A stretch of 64,000 nt of DNA from Gordionus sp. m RMFG-2023 (Eukaryota; Nematomorpha; Gordioida; Chordodea; Parachordodidae), in NCBI RefSeq assembly GCF_954871325.1, contig NC_088779.1, positions 17,672,846 through 17,736,845 of the forward strand. Direction: 5' to 3'. The notes under the pieces are model-generated. The model did no database searches. It saw nothing but the letters and a program-made list of their open reading frames with translations, and was not told the DNA's origin. This document shows, one piece after another, positions 35,326 to 44,461 of this stretch (position 1 is its first letter; each line of letters begins with the position of its first letter). The position numbers and the translations under genes are program-made.

Positions 35326-37109
35326 TAGTGTTGCGTAATCGGCTAAAAACTACGCCTAAGCCTAAAAATTGGCTAAAATAAATTAGTCAAAAATTCTGCA
35401 CCGATGTCTAGCATTAATTATTATTTTTTTATTTTAGTAAAACAATTTATTTTATTATTAACAAATAAACATGATTTAATATTTTTTTAAAAACTACGAT
35501 TATGACAATTGTCACTTATCTATGGTACATCTTCACTAAATTTTATTTAAACTTGTTATTAATACTTATTTTAATCTATTTTCGTCAAAAAACTTTAAAA
35601 ATAACAATTATGACTATTGTCACTTTTCTACGGTACATCTTCAGTAAATTTTTATTTAAACATGTTATCAATACTTATTTAAACATATTTTCGTCAAAAA
35701 ACTTTAAAAATAACGATTATGACAATCGTCACTTCTCTTAGGTACATCTTCAATAAATTTTATTTAAACATGTTATCAATACTTATATTAGCTTATTTAC
35801 GTTAAAAAACTATAAAAACTACGATTATGCCAATACTTATCTATGGTACATCTAATTTTATTTAAACATGTTATTAATACTTATTTTAACATATTTTAGT
35901 CAAAAAAAACTATAAAAATAACGATTATGACACTTTTCTAAGGTACATCTTCACTAAATTTAATTTAAACATGTTATCAATATTTATTTAAACATATTTT
36001 CGTCAAAAAAATTCAAAAAACTTTAAAAGTAACGATTATGACAATTGTCACTTTTGTATGGTACATCTTCACTAAAATTTTATTTAAACATGTTATCAAT
36101 ACTTATTTTAATCTATTTTCGTCAAAAAAACTTTAAAAATAACGATTATGACAATTGTCATTTTTCTACGGTACATCTTCACTAAATTTTTATTTAAACA
36201 TTTTATCAATACTTATTTTAGCCTATTTACGTCAAAAAACTTTAAAAATAACGATCACTAAATTTTTATTTAAACATAATATCAATACTTATTTTAATCT
36301 ATTTTCGTCAAAAAAAATGAAAAAATTTTAAAAATAATGATTATGACAATTGTCACTTTTCTACGGTACGTCTTCACTAAATTTTATTTAAATATATTAT
36401 CAATACTTATTTTAACATATATTCGTCAAAAAACTTTAAAAATAACGATTATGACAATTGTCACATTAAAATATTATCCTTAAAAAGATCATATAAAATA
36501 ACATCAAAAAAGTTTAATATAAATATTTTTAAAAAATTATTTAAAAAACACCTCATTAATAAAAAAATAAATAATTTTACATAATTGATAAAAAAAAATT
36601 ATAAAAGATTGTTTTTTTATCTAATAAAATTTACAATAAAATTCCTCAATAAAAGATGTATTTACAAAGAAGATTGTGAAAATAACTAATCAATTATATT
36701 AAAAAGAATATTACATTTTTACAATAACAAGCATATTATTTTTTTTATTAAAAAAACATCAAATAAATAAATTTATTTTCATTTCAAAATATAAATAAAA
36801 AATATTAAATCATATCATGTTTATTTGTTGATAATAATAAAATATTTACATTAAATATAAATAAAAAATATTAAATCATATCATGTTTATTTGTTGATAA
36901 TAATAAAATATTTACATTAAATATAAATATAATAAATTGTTTTACGAAAATAAATAATAATTAATGCTAGGCATCGATGCAGAATTTTTGACTAATTTAT
37001 TTTAGCCAATTTTTAGGATTAGCCTAATTAGGTTTAGCCGATTTATTCACCTAAAATCTCGACCAAGCCGCTTTATAGTCGGCTAAAATTAGCCGATTAC
37101 GCAACACTA
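35326..37109. mobile_element. Foldback element 3, one-armed relative of foldback 2
   Basis: The ends TAGTGTTGCGTAATCGGCTA and ...TAGCCGATTACGCAACACTA are flanked by the perfect TSD TTCATAAC (35318-35325 and 37110-37117). The ends and right spacer match foldback 2. The repeat array (35490-36470, about nine units) has one orientation only, so the left array has been lost. A ~60-bp piece with aatattaaatcatatcatgt is duplicated at 36808-36905. No coding sequence. Confidence 0.92.
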
Positions 37110-37261
37110 TTCATAACAATACAAAAAAATACTTTATTGAACATTATTTAATGCTATTAAAAATATAAGTTGTGAATTATAACAATTAGTAATCAAATGA
37201 GATTGGTTTACAATCATTTTTAATAAAACAATGACTTGAAGGGTGTTGAACAATTAATACA

Positions 37262-37300
37262 TTATATGAGATCTTCAGGTGGAGGACCATATTCTTGCAA
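37262..37300 (-). CDS. PEX19: PEX19-like, last exon
   Basis: Thirteen codons, LQEYGPPPEDLI plus TAA. They continue the preceding exon's QLFIQ in phase and correspond to the (M)QxxGxPPxEL segment of PEX19. The protein stops there; the C-terminal extension with the CaaX farnesylation box found in yeast and vertebrate PEX19 is absent. The intron before it is 40 bp (acceptor tgtcttag). Confidence 0.82.
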   Translation of the reverse strand: MQEYGPPPEDLI

Positions 37301-37340
37301 CTAAGACATGTAAATTATATAAAATTAAATTTTTAAATAC

Positions 37341-37514
37341 CTGTATAAATAACTGGAGGATTTTTTCATTTATAACTGAATCGGATGCGTTATTTGTATG
37401 TGAAAGTAGTTCAAAATACTTGACAATATCACTTATTAAATGGAATTGTTTTTGATAATTATCTAAAGTAAGTGTAGATAATAGACTTTTATGATTTTCA
37501 ATCCAAACTGGAAA
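37341..37514 (-). CDS. PEX19: PEX19-like, penultimate exon
   Basis: Fifty-eight codons in phase 0 at both ends: FPVWIENHKSLLSTLTLDNY, QKQFHLISDIVKYFELLSHT and INEKILQLFIQ. This matches the PEX19 C-terminal helical domain (human-type pattern (F/Y)PxWLxxH...L...Y...Q...I...FE...), which binds peroxisomal membrane-protein targeting signals. Acceptor tatttttag, donor gtattt. The exon was too short for ORF calling but the family match and exact splice phases make it secure. Confidence 0.85.
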
Positions 37515-38690
37515 CTAAAAATAATGTATTTTTATGTTTTTCAATTGAATTGCAGCGCTATAGTATAGTAAACATTAAATTCAAATACTTTATACTTATA
37601 TAATATTATTTACAGAGTTGTTAACGTCATTTTTTAAAAGGAGCTGGATTCCGCTCCTAGTTATGATTAAAAGGAAGTGTCGCTTTTATATTTTTAAGAA
37701 AAATTATTCCAATATAGGATAAAATAAAATTTACAACAATATAATATTGCATTCTTATAAAATAAGAATATTTATGACAAAATTTATAATCAGGAACCCA
37801 AATCAAAACGAATATCCATTTGGAATCTGTTAAAAATAAAGGTCCAAGTTCGGTTTGTAAAAAATAATAATGTTAGTTCGGTTCGAACCTCTAAAAATCG
37901 GTTTGAACTTTTTTAAGTACAAACTTACATTAGAATTATGAATAGAGAAGCACATTTTTATTTATCAAAAATATGTATAAAGCCATTCCAAACCGAAGAA
38001 CTTTATCGCCAAATTTACTTCCAAACAACAAACGATTTTTAACATAAGCTGATTTTTTAAATTACAAAATATTGTATAGAAAAAGGTACTAAAAAAGGAG
38101 CTACTTTAAAGCTAATATTATTTACTTATTAAAATATAAAAAGGATATAAAGTACTTACAGGACCAAATTATATTCAAATAGCCTATACAAGCAGAATAA
38201 GCAAACTTAAAATAATTCATCTAAAAGAAAGATAAGGCCTAATTCTTAAGTAGATTTTACTTTTATTAGAATATTATTCACTAAATAAGTTGGTCTGCAT
38301 TGGGCGGGTTTCTATTCCGCCCATGCTTCGGAGGCGCGTGGTCGCGTTTTCTAAATTACATTGGGTAGGTGGATTAAAAAATTTCTTAAGTAATGGGCGG
38401 GCGTGAGTGGGTGAATTTTATTATTTTTCAGGTGAAATGAGTTGAACAGACCTCAATTTATTAAAAATAATAGTTTTATTTCATAATATTGCATATTTAT
38501 TAAAAATAAATGAGAATAAATGAATAAAGAGCCAAACCATCCTTAAACATTAGTCGGGAGGGCGGGTTAAACAAAATTTATAAATAAATGGGCGAGTGGG
38601 CGGGTTAAAAAATTTCCCCAACGAGTGGGTGGGTTTTTTGGCTAAAAACCCCGGATCTAGTAAATATTTATTTCCATAATGATGATGATA
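37515..38690 (-). other. PEX19 intron DNA adjoining the nested transposons
   Basis: AT-rich. A hAT-type terminus (CAGAGTTGTTAACGTC) occurs at 37612 without an identified partner. On the minus strand 38222-38163 an open piece with good splice sites (ctttttag / gtaagt) reads MNYFKFAYSACIGYLNII; it does not match PEX19 and its phase does not fit the PEX19 exons, so I do not call it. A duplicated gggcgggc-rich patch lies at 38300-38420 and 38550-38640. Confidence 0.4.
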
Positions 38691-39758
38691 AATAGTTAGG
38701 CGACTGGGGTTAGTCAAACCGATTTTTACAAAATTGGCTATATCTTCTGGTTTTTTTAGATAATATAAAAAATATATATGATTAGATACCAAAAACTATA
38801 CTCTATAAAGGTGCCTTATAAAAAATTTTAAGAATATAATAATTTTTGTAAAATTTTATTTTTTGTAAAAAAGAAAATTTTGTCCAACAATCCCCAATAA
38901 CGGAGTGAGGCAAACCACTTCAAGGAGCTTCCTAAACCATAGAATAATGTTATTGTTTTATTGTTCAAAATATCATACTTATAAATTGAAGCTAATTATA
39001 AATAAAAATTGAAAATTAATTTTGAATTTAATAAACATTTTGGATATAAAAAAATAAGGATCTTAAGGAAAGATTATGATTTCTTGGAATAATTCCTATA
39101 TACCAATCATAAACAGTCATGAAATTGCCTTTTCAAGATTTTGAAATTTTTTTCATTATTAACTGCCATAATTGTAGTGTTGTTAATTTGCTTGGTCGTA
39201 AAATTTACGACCAAATTTTGTGCTCAGGCCGACCCGGGGTTCAGACCCGGGGTCCAGACTTACACCTTGGGGTTGGGCTCGGATAAATGAAAAGTAAAAA
39301 AAAAATATTTCATTTTCTAATCTTAAATTAAATCTTATTCTTCTTATCTTATTCATTCTAAATTAATAAAGCTTTTTTTATTATTATTTTCTTACCATTT
39401 TCTTTCTTTTGATAAAAAATTTATATGGTAAAATAAAAATATATGTAATAAATATTCAAAAAGAGTAGCCCATGCATGACGGATAAAAAAGTAAAATTTT
39501 ATTTTAACACATATTGATATTGTAATTTAATGTGGAGGAGGACCAATATAAAAATTCAACGTCATTCATGCATGTATAAATAATAAAAAGAAATGTAAAT
39601 TTATAATTTGTGATAAAATAATGGCCAATAAAAAGTTTTTCTTTATTATATTAAAGTTATATTCCCAATAATATATATGTCATAATTTTTAAAGGGATGT
39701 CAACTATCCAGGATCACCACGGGTTTTAAAGGTATAACTAATAAATTTGGGTTTTAAG

Positions 39759-39975
39759 TAGGTGTATACCGATATCACTTTTTGGAGGCCTATCCGATCC
39801 GATATTAAATTGATATCGACCGATTACCGATCCGATATCATATCTAATTTTTATGTCATTTATTTAAATATATTATAATGATCAGTTATAGTTTTTATTC
39901 AATTCTATTGCAATTCTAAAAGTATATAAAATATTTTTATTGTTAAATAACTTTTATATAAATAAGTAACATTAA
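39759..39975 (+). mobile_element. hAT MITE H1, left part, inside P1
   Basis: Starts TAGGTGTATACCGATATCAC and aligns with the reverse complement of H2 (48914 downward) through ttggaggcctatccgatccg, gatcagttatag and ttctattgcaattctaaaag. It is cut at 39975/39976 by Helitron copy 1. The alignment resumes at 43927. Confidence 0.75.
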
Positions 39976-40004
39976 TCTATATATAATATATTATAATAAT
40001 AGCC

Positions 40005-40325
40005 ATATTCAAGAAATGAACGTTTTCGTATCTTGGTAATGTTAATTTTTTTTTGTATCAACTTTCATATCTTCATAACGTTAATTTTTTCACTTTCCTA
40101 TCTCATAATGTTAAAATATTTTTTTTCCATCAACTTTCCTATCATTTTAATGTTAAATAAATCGAGGGCTATTATTATCTCGCTAATGTTAAAACTTTTT
40201 TTAAAATTTTTTTTATGGCAAAACAGAGATTCGAACTAGCGACCTATCGTTCGGAAGGCAAACGTTCTTACCATTGAGCCCCCCCCTTATATTTTGATAT
40301 ATTTGTGTATATATATGAAGCTTTA
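40005..40325. repeat. Inverted-repeat arm within Helitron copy 1 (left)
   Basis: Runs from agaaatgaacgttttcgtat to atttgtgtatatatatgaa and pairs with 42040-42350, its reverse complement with about 85-90% identity. It consists of degenerate ~45-bp units (atgttaa...tcaactttcctatc) followed by a tRNA-like module. The arms resemble TIRs of an element captured near the Helitron 5' end; copy 2 has it too, so capture preceded copying. Confidence 0.8.
40216..40290 (-). other. tRNA-like module, left arm
   Basis: On the minus strand: a G run, then GCTCAATGGTAAGAACG (A-box-like), CGTTTGCCTTCCGAACG (a possible 5-bp anticodon-type stem with 7-nt loop), and GCTAGTTCGAATCTC (near-perfect B box GTTCGAATC), ending TTTTGCCA. 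The acceptor stem does not pair and position 33 is not T, so it is not a functional tRNA gene by inspection. Confidence 0.6.
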
Positions 40326-40411
40326 TATACTTTGCGCATGCGCCTAATTTTGACGTAATTTTTGAATTTCTCACCAATATATTTTTACCGTTATTCAATT
40401 AATTATACCGC

Positions 40412-41003
40412 CAACAATATTGGAATCTCTTGAAATGACATTAGCTACCCATTTTTATCATGCTTCCTTCATTATTGATTAAAATTTCATAAAATTAATT
40501 ATTAAAATTTAGATCTTATAACTATTCTTTAAATTATATTTAGCTATTTGACAAACAAAAATAAATCTCACAATACACCCTGACATTAGCTACCCACTTT
40601 TATCATGCTTCCTTCATTCTTGATTAAAATTTCATAAAGTAATTATTAAAATTTAGATCTTATAACTATTCTTTAAATTATATTTAGCTATTTGACAAAC
40701 AAAAATAAATCTCACAATACACCCCAAACAATATTGGAATCTCTTAAAATGACATTAGCTACCCATTTTTATCATGCTTCCTTCATTCTTGATTAAAATT
40801 TCATAAAAGTAATTATTAAAATTTAGATCTTATAACTATTCTTTAAATTATATTTAGCTATTTGACAAACAAAAATAAATCTCACAATACACCCCAAACA
40901 ATATTGGAATCTCTTAAAATGACATTAGCTACCCATTTTTATCATGCTTCCTTCATTCTTGATTAAAATTTCATAAAAGTAATTATTAAAATTTAGATCT
41001 TAT
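40412..41003 (+). repeat. ~175-bp tandem repeats in Helitron copy 1
   Basis: Four copies (one shortened, the last partial) of a unit starting ccaaacaatattggaatctc and containing tgacattagctacccatttt and aaataaatctcacaataca. They are nearly identical, hence recently amplified, and absent from copy 2, explaining much of the 850-bp size difference. Confidence 0.85.
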
Positions 41004-41124
41004 GATCAGGCCGAGCCCAGGCCTGCAATAAAATTTGTTTTAGTTCAATGTCTGACTCATAGTTAATAATAAAAAAATTCCCAAGCCCAGCCCCATAATT
41101 CATTTAAAAATACAATCAGAATAT

Positions 41125-41990
41125 GAAAGTCGCATAGGCCTTGGTTTTTTGATAAGGCCTGGCCATGTCTGCGAAAAAAAATTTCCCGGCCAATGTTATC
41201 TCTATTTTAAATTTTACTTAATATGATATCTATCACAATTTTAAATTTTATTCTAAAATCTAAATATAAAATTTAATTTAAGACATTGTTATTAAATTAC
41301 AATAGAAATAAATGGAATATAAAATTAAATTTAAGAAATTGTTATTAAATTACAATAAAAAATAAATGAAAATTATATAAAAGTTGCATTGGACTTGGTT
41401 TTTTGATCAGGCCTGGCAATGTCTATATCCCATATTTAAAATTAAAAAATTTTCAAGAATCTCTATTTTAAATTTTACCCAGATATTTCTAATACCCTTA
41501 ATGCTCGTGGGTTACATTGCAACAATTTTACCTCTTTTTCTCTTAAATTTTAATATTTTTATAAAATATATTAATAAAGCATATTTCGTATCATATACAC
41601 CTAACTAATTAGTAATTACCCACAATAGAAATAAATGGAATATAAAATTAAATTTAAGACATTGTTATTAAATCAAAATAAAAAAAATGAAAATTTTATG
41701 AAAGTTGCATGGGACTTGGTTTTTTGATCAGGCCTGGCTATGTTTGTAAAAAAAATTTCAGACCAATGTCTATATCCCATATTTAAAATTAAATTTTCAA
41801 GGATCTCTATCTTAAATTTTAGCCAATATGATTTCTATCACAATTTAAATTTTGATATTTCTAATACCCTTATTGTTCACGTGTTACATTGTAACAATTT
41901 TACCTCTTTTTCTCCTAAATTTTAATATTTTTATAAAATATATTAATAAAGCATATTTAGTATCATATACACCTAACTTAATAATTACCC
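41125..41990 (+). repeat. Three diverged repeats with ggttttttgatcaggcctgg
   Basis: Units beginning near 41127, 41383 and 41703 share aaagttgcat(g)ggacttggtt, ttttgatcaggcctggc and a following ttaaattttaccca...aatatttctaata stretch. Short T/F/L/N-rich frames in them are artefacts. The same block occurs in copy 2 (57236-58060). Confidence 0.7.
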
Positions 41991-42073
41991 ATCTACCCGT
42001 CATTCTAATTAAATTAAGTTAATTTTATAAAAAAAAGTTTCATATATATACAAATATATCAAAATATAATATT

Positions 42074-42153
42074 GAAGGGGGGGGGGGGGCTTAATGGAAA
42101 AAAGTTTGTCTTCCGAACGATAGGTTGCGAGTTCGAATCCCAGTGTTGCCATA
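42074..42153 (+). other. tRNA-like module, right arm
   Basis: A 13-base G run is followed by GCTTAATGGAAA (A-box-like), GTCTTCCGAACGATAGG and GCGAGTTCGAATCCC (perfect B box), then agtgttgcc. It is the inverted partner of 40216-40290. The copy-2 version (58188-58252) is better paired: its G run could pair with TTTTCCC through G-C and G-T pairs. Confidence 0.6.
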
Positions 42154-42429
42154 AAAAATTTTTTACATTAACGAGATAATAATAGCTCTCAATTTATTTA
42201 ACATTAAGATGATTGATAGGAAAGGTGATAGAAAAAAGATATTTTAACATTAGGAGATAGGAAAGTGAAAAAATTAACGTTAAGATGATAGGAAAGTTGA
42301 TAGAAAAAAAATTAACATTACCAAGATACGAAAACGTTCATTTCTAGATTTAGGAATTTTTTTGTGTTACCAGTTATTTGAAAATAATATTTAATTTTTA
42401 TTCTTTGTAACGTTAATAAATAGAATACT

Positions 42430-42741
42430 ATGGAAAATAGACAATCTCCCAAACAATTAAAGGAAAGTATCCGCAAATTACGGAATCACATAAAATCCAA
42501 ATATAATAATCCTAAATTAGTTTCATTAACTACAACTCATAATACTAATTCAAATTTATATCTCCCAATTGATTTATCAATTAAAACTGCTATGATTAGC
42601 GCATGCATAAGCCGTTTTCATCAAAAAATTAAACAAATCTTCCCTACCACTTACACTTCTATTTTGGGAAATAGAAAAAGATTAAACATAACAAAAGAAG
42701 TTTTATTTTCCAATAATTTAGATAAAATATTTTTATTTTAA
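42430..42741 (+). pseudogene. Helitron RepHel N-terminal duplicate (short ORF)
   Basis: A 103-residue frame MENRQSPKQLKESIRKLRNH, basic at the start, later KQIFPTTYTSILGNRKRLN. It parallels the beginning of the next frame segment by segment (KESxRKxRxHIKSK, PIDxSxKTAxxxAC, FPTTYTSIL-NR), so the N-terminus has been duplicated in tandem. The same arrangement is present in copy 2 (about 56870-56570, minus strand). Confidence 0.7.
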
Positions 42742-42742
42742 G

Positions 42743-43825
42743 GAAAGTGGTCGTAAAGTGCGAAGTCATATAAAATCCAAGAAACCCAAACCTATAGTAG
42801 CTTTAGTACCTACACCTCAAAGTATTAATTTAAATAAACCTTTTCCTATTGATATATCAACTAAAACTGCTAGGATGCGGGCATGTGCTGCCCGTTTTCG
42901 TCTAAAGCTTAAACAGATTTTCCCCACCACCTATACATCTATTCTTAAAAATAGAAGTAATTTAACACATTTTAATACTAATGATATTCACTTAATAACT
43001 GAACATACTTGCGGGCCTATGAATATCATATGTCAATTTTGTTTTTCCATGAATTTCATAGCTGAGACGACCGACGGTAAATTCACACAGTGCTGTCATA
43101 AAGGGAAGGTTAACCTTACCCAAATACCATATCCTCCTTATTTAAAAAATCTTATATCAAACCCTCAAGATAAGTTACATAATAATTTTATGAAGAACAT
43201 ACGTTCTTATAATTCAGCAGTAGCTTTTGCATCGATGGGCGCAAAAATTTCGGAGCTTACAGGTAGTGGCCCTTATTGTTTCAAAGTGCACGGCCAAATA
43301 TATCACCGCACATCTAATTTATACCCACCTTCTAATGCTTTGCCTACTTATGCCCAGTTATACGTGTTAGATACGACACAGGCTATAGATAAGCGTATAG
43401 ACCATCCGGCAAATAGTAAATGTAATAAAGATATTATGAAGCAATTAGATCAGTTAATACGACAAATTAATCCCTATGCTCTTAGTTTTAAGACATTAGG
43501 TGAAGTCCATCAATCTGCATTAGAATTAGCAACTACTTCTAATACAAAACTCCCAACCATTAATATGATCTTTAAAGGAGATCGTTCTAGCGATCGACGC
43601 CGTTATAATTTACCATCTATGGATGACGTAGCTATGATTTTCAATAATGAAGATGGAGAGCCTCCTTTCAAAAGAGATATTAAAGTCTATCCTAAATCTA
43701 ATGACAACGATCTCATTATTCTTAATGTATTGAGCCCAAATTTAGACCCCATGGTTTATCCTTTACTATTCCCTCATGGTGAACCTGGTTGGTCTCCTAA
43801 TATGATCGCTGACAATTCTAACTAA
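42743..43825 (+). CDS. Helitron RepHel N-terminal region (truncated)
   Basis: An open frame of about 360 residues without an ATG at its head (apparent start GTG at 42758). It contains the Helitron-like N-terminal domain: CGPMNIICQFC with FTQCCHKGKVNLTQIPYPPY, FMKNIRSYNSAVAFASMGAK, GPYCFKVHGQIYHRTSNLYP and LYVLDTTQAIDKR, and ends MVYPLLFPHGEPGWSPNM. In full-length RepHel proteins the HUH nuclease and Pif1-like helicase follow; here the frame stops after the GEPGW motif and the transposon end comes 100 bp later. The frame itself is open, so deletion of the rest was clean. Function as a protein is doubtful. Confidence 0.85.
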   Translation, partial: ESGRKVRSHIKSKKPKPIVALVPTPQSINLNKPFPIDISTKTARMRACAARFRLKLKQIFPTTYTSILKNRSNLTHFNTNDIHLITEHTCGPMNIICQFCFSMNFIAETTDGKFTQCCHKGKVNLTQIPYPPYLKNLISNPQDKLHNNFMKNIRSYNSAVAFASMGAKISELTGSGPYCFKVHGQIYHRTSNLYPPSNALPTYAQLYVLDTTQAIDKRIDHPANSKCNKDIMKQLDQLIRQINPYALSFKTLGEVHQSALELATTSNTKLPTINMIFKGDRSSDRRRYNLPSMDDVAMIFNNEDGEPPFKRDIKVYPKSNDNDLIILNVLSPNLDPMVYPLLFPHGEPGWSPNMIADNSN

Positions 43826-43926
43826 CAGGAGCTCTGGTAAATAATGATAGTATTTAGGGTGCTAATAAGAGATATTGTTTCATTAAAAAGAATATTCCCC
43901 GTCATTTTTGACGGGTTATCAACTAG

Positions 43927-44461
43927 TAAATAATAAACATATATAATATGAAATTTGAATAAAATTTTAAACAATATTTAACATTAATAAATCGAAGATT
44001 TCTTATTGGAAATACCAAAATTTACTTATTTATCAGAAATCAATTTACGTTTACGGCGATGTTAAGTTAACTGTCAAGTTAATTAATATCACCAAATTCA
44101 CTAAAAAAAGATTCTGAAGAGATTATCGCAAACTTTTATAAACAGAATGTGCATAAAAATAACAATATGGCAGAATGATTAATTAATTATTATTATTAAA
44201 AAAATATGGATTTCGATTTTATTTATTAAAATAAATGACTATTAAAAACTTAAGAAATTGTTGAGAAAATTTTTGTTATTTTTTAAAAACTTCCTGTAAT
44301 TTAACTTAAATAATTATTTTTTAAATGGTTCTTCAAACCAAATAACAAAACAAGATCCATATAATTGAGGTAATTACTAGTTTTTTATTTAATATTTCAC
44401 ACACAGCCTCTTGAACTCACATACGATATGATATATCAAAAAGGAAATTCGATCTATATCA
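43927..44461 (+). other. Remaining part of MITE H1 and P1 interior
   Basis: From about 43975 to 44190 the sequence (aagatttcttattggaaata, gattctgaagagattatcgc, aaacagaatgtgcataaaaa) aligns with the reverse complement of H2 at 48600-48440, resuming H1 after the Helitron. After about 44190 the match fades; the right end of H1 was not found. No gene. Confidence 0.6.

Larger units (their letters stand above)
39976..43926 (+). mobile_element. Helitron copy 1, complete ends, truncated coding region
   Basis: The 5' end TCTATATATAAT follows an A; the 3' end is the hairpin CCCGTCA-TTTT-TGACGGG (43898-43915), seven bases, then CTAG (43923-43926) followed by T. This is the canonical Helitron signature (TC start, hairpin plus CTRR end, insertion between A and T, no target duplication). 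Copy 2 (55383-58482) shares both ends. It interrupts MITE H1; H2 shows the corresponding uninterrupted sequence near 48650. The only coding content is the N-terminal part of a RepHel protein, so it must depend on another element's Rep/helicase. Confidence 0.9.

Noticed and set aside
40216-40290. Functional tRNA gene inside the Helitron
   Set aside because: The acceptor stem does not pair, position 33 is not T, and the D arm is mismatched; only A/B-box-like and anticodon-arm parts are recognisable.
42743-43825. Possible host DNA-binding gene or captured gene in the Helitron
   Set aside because: The order of motifs (CCxKGKV, NIRSYN, GPYCF-HGQIYHR, LFPHGEPGW) is that of the Helitron RepHel N-terminus itself.
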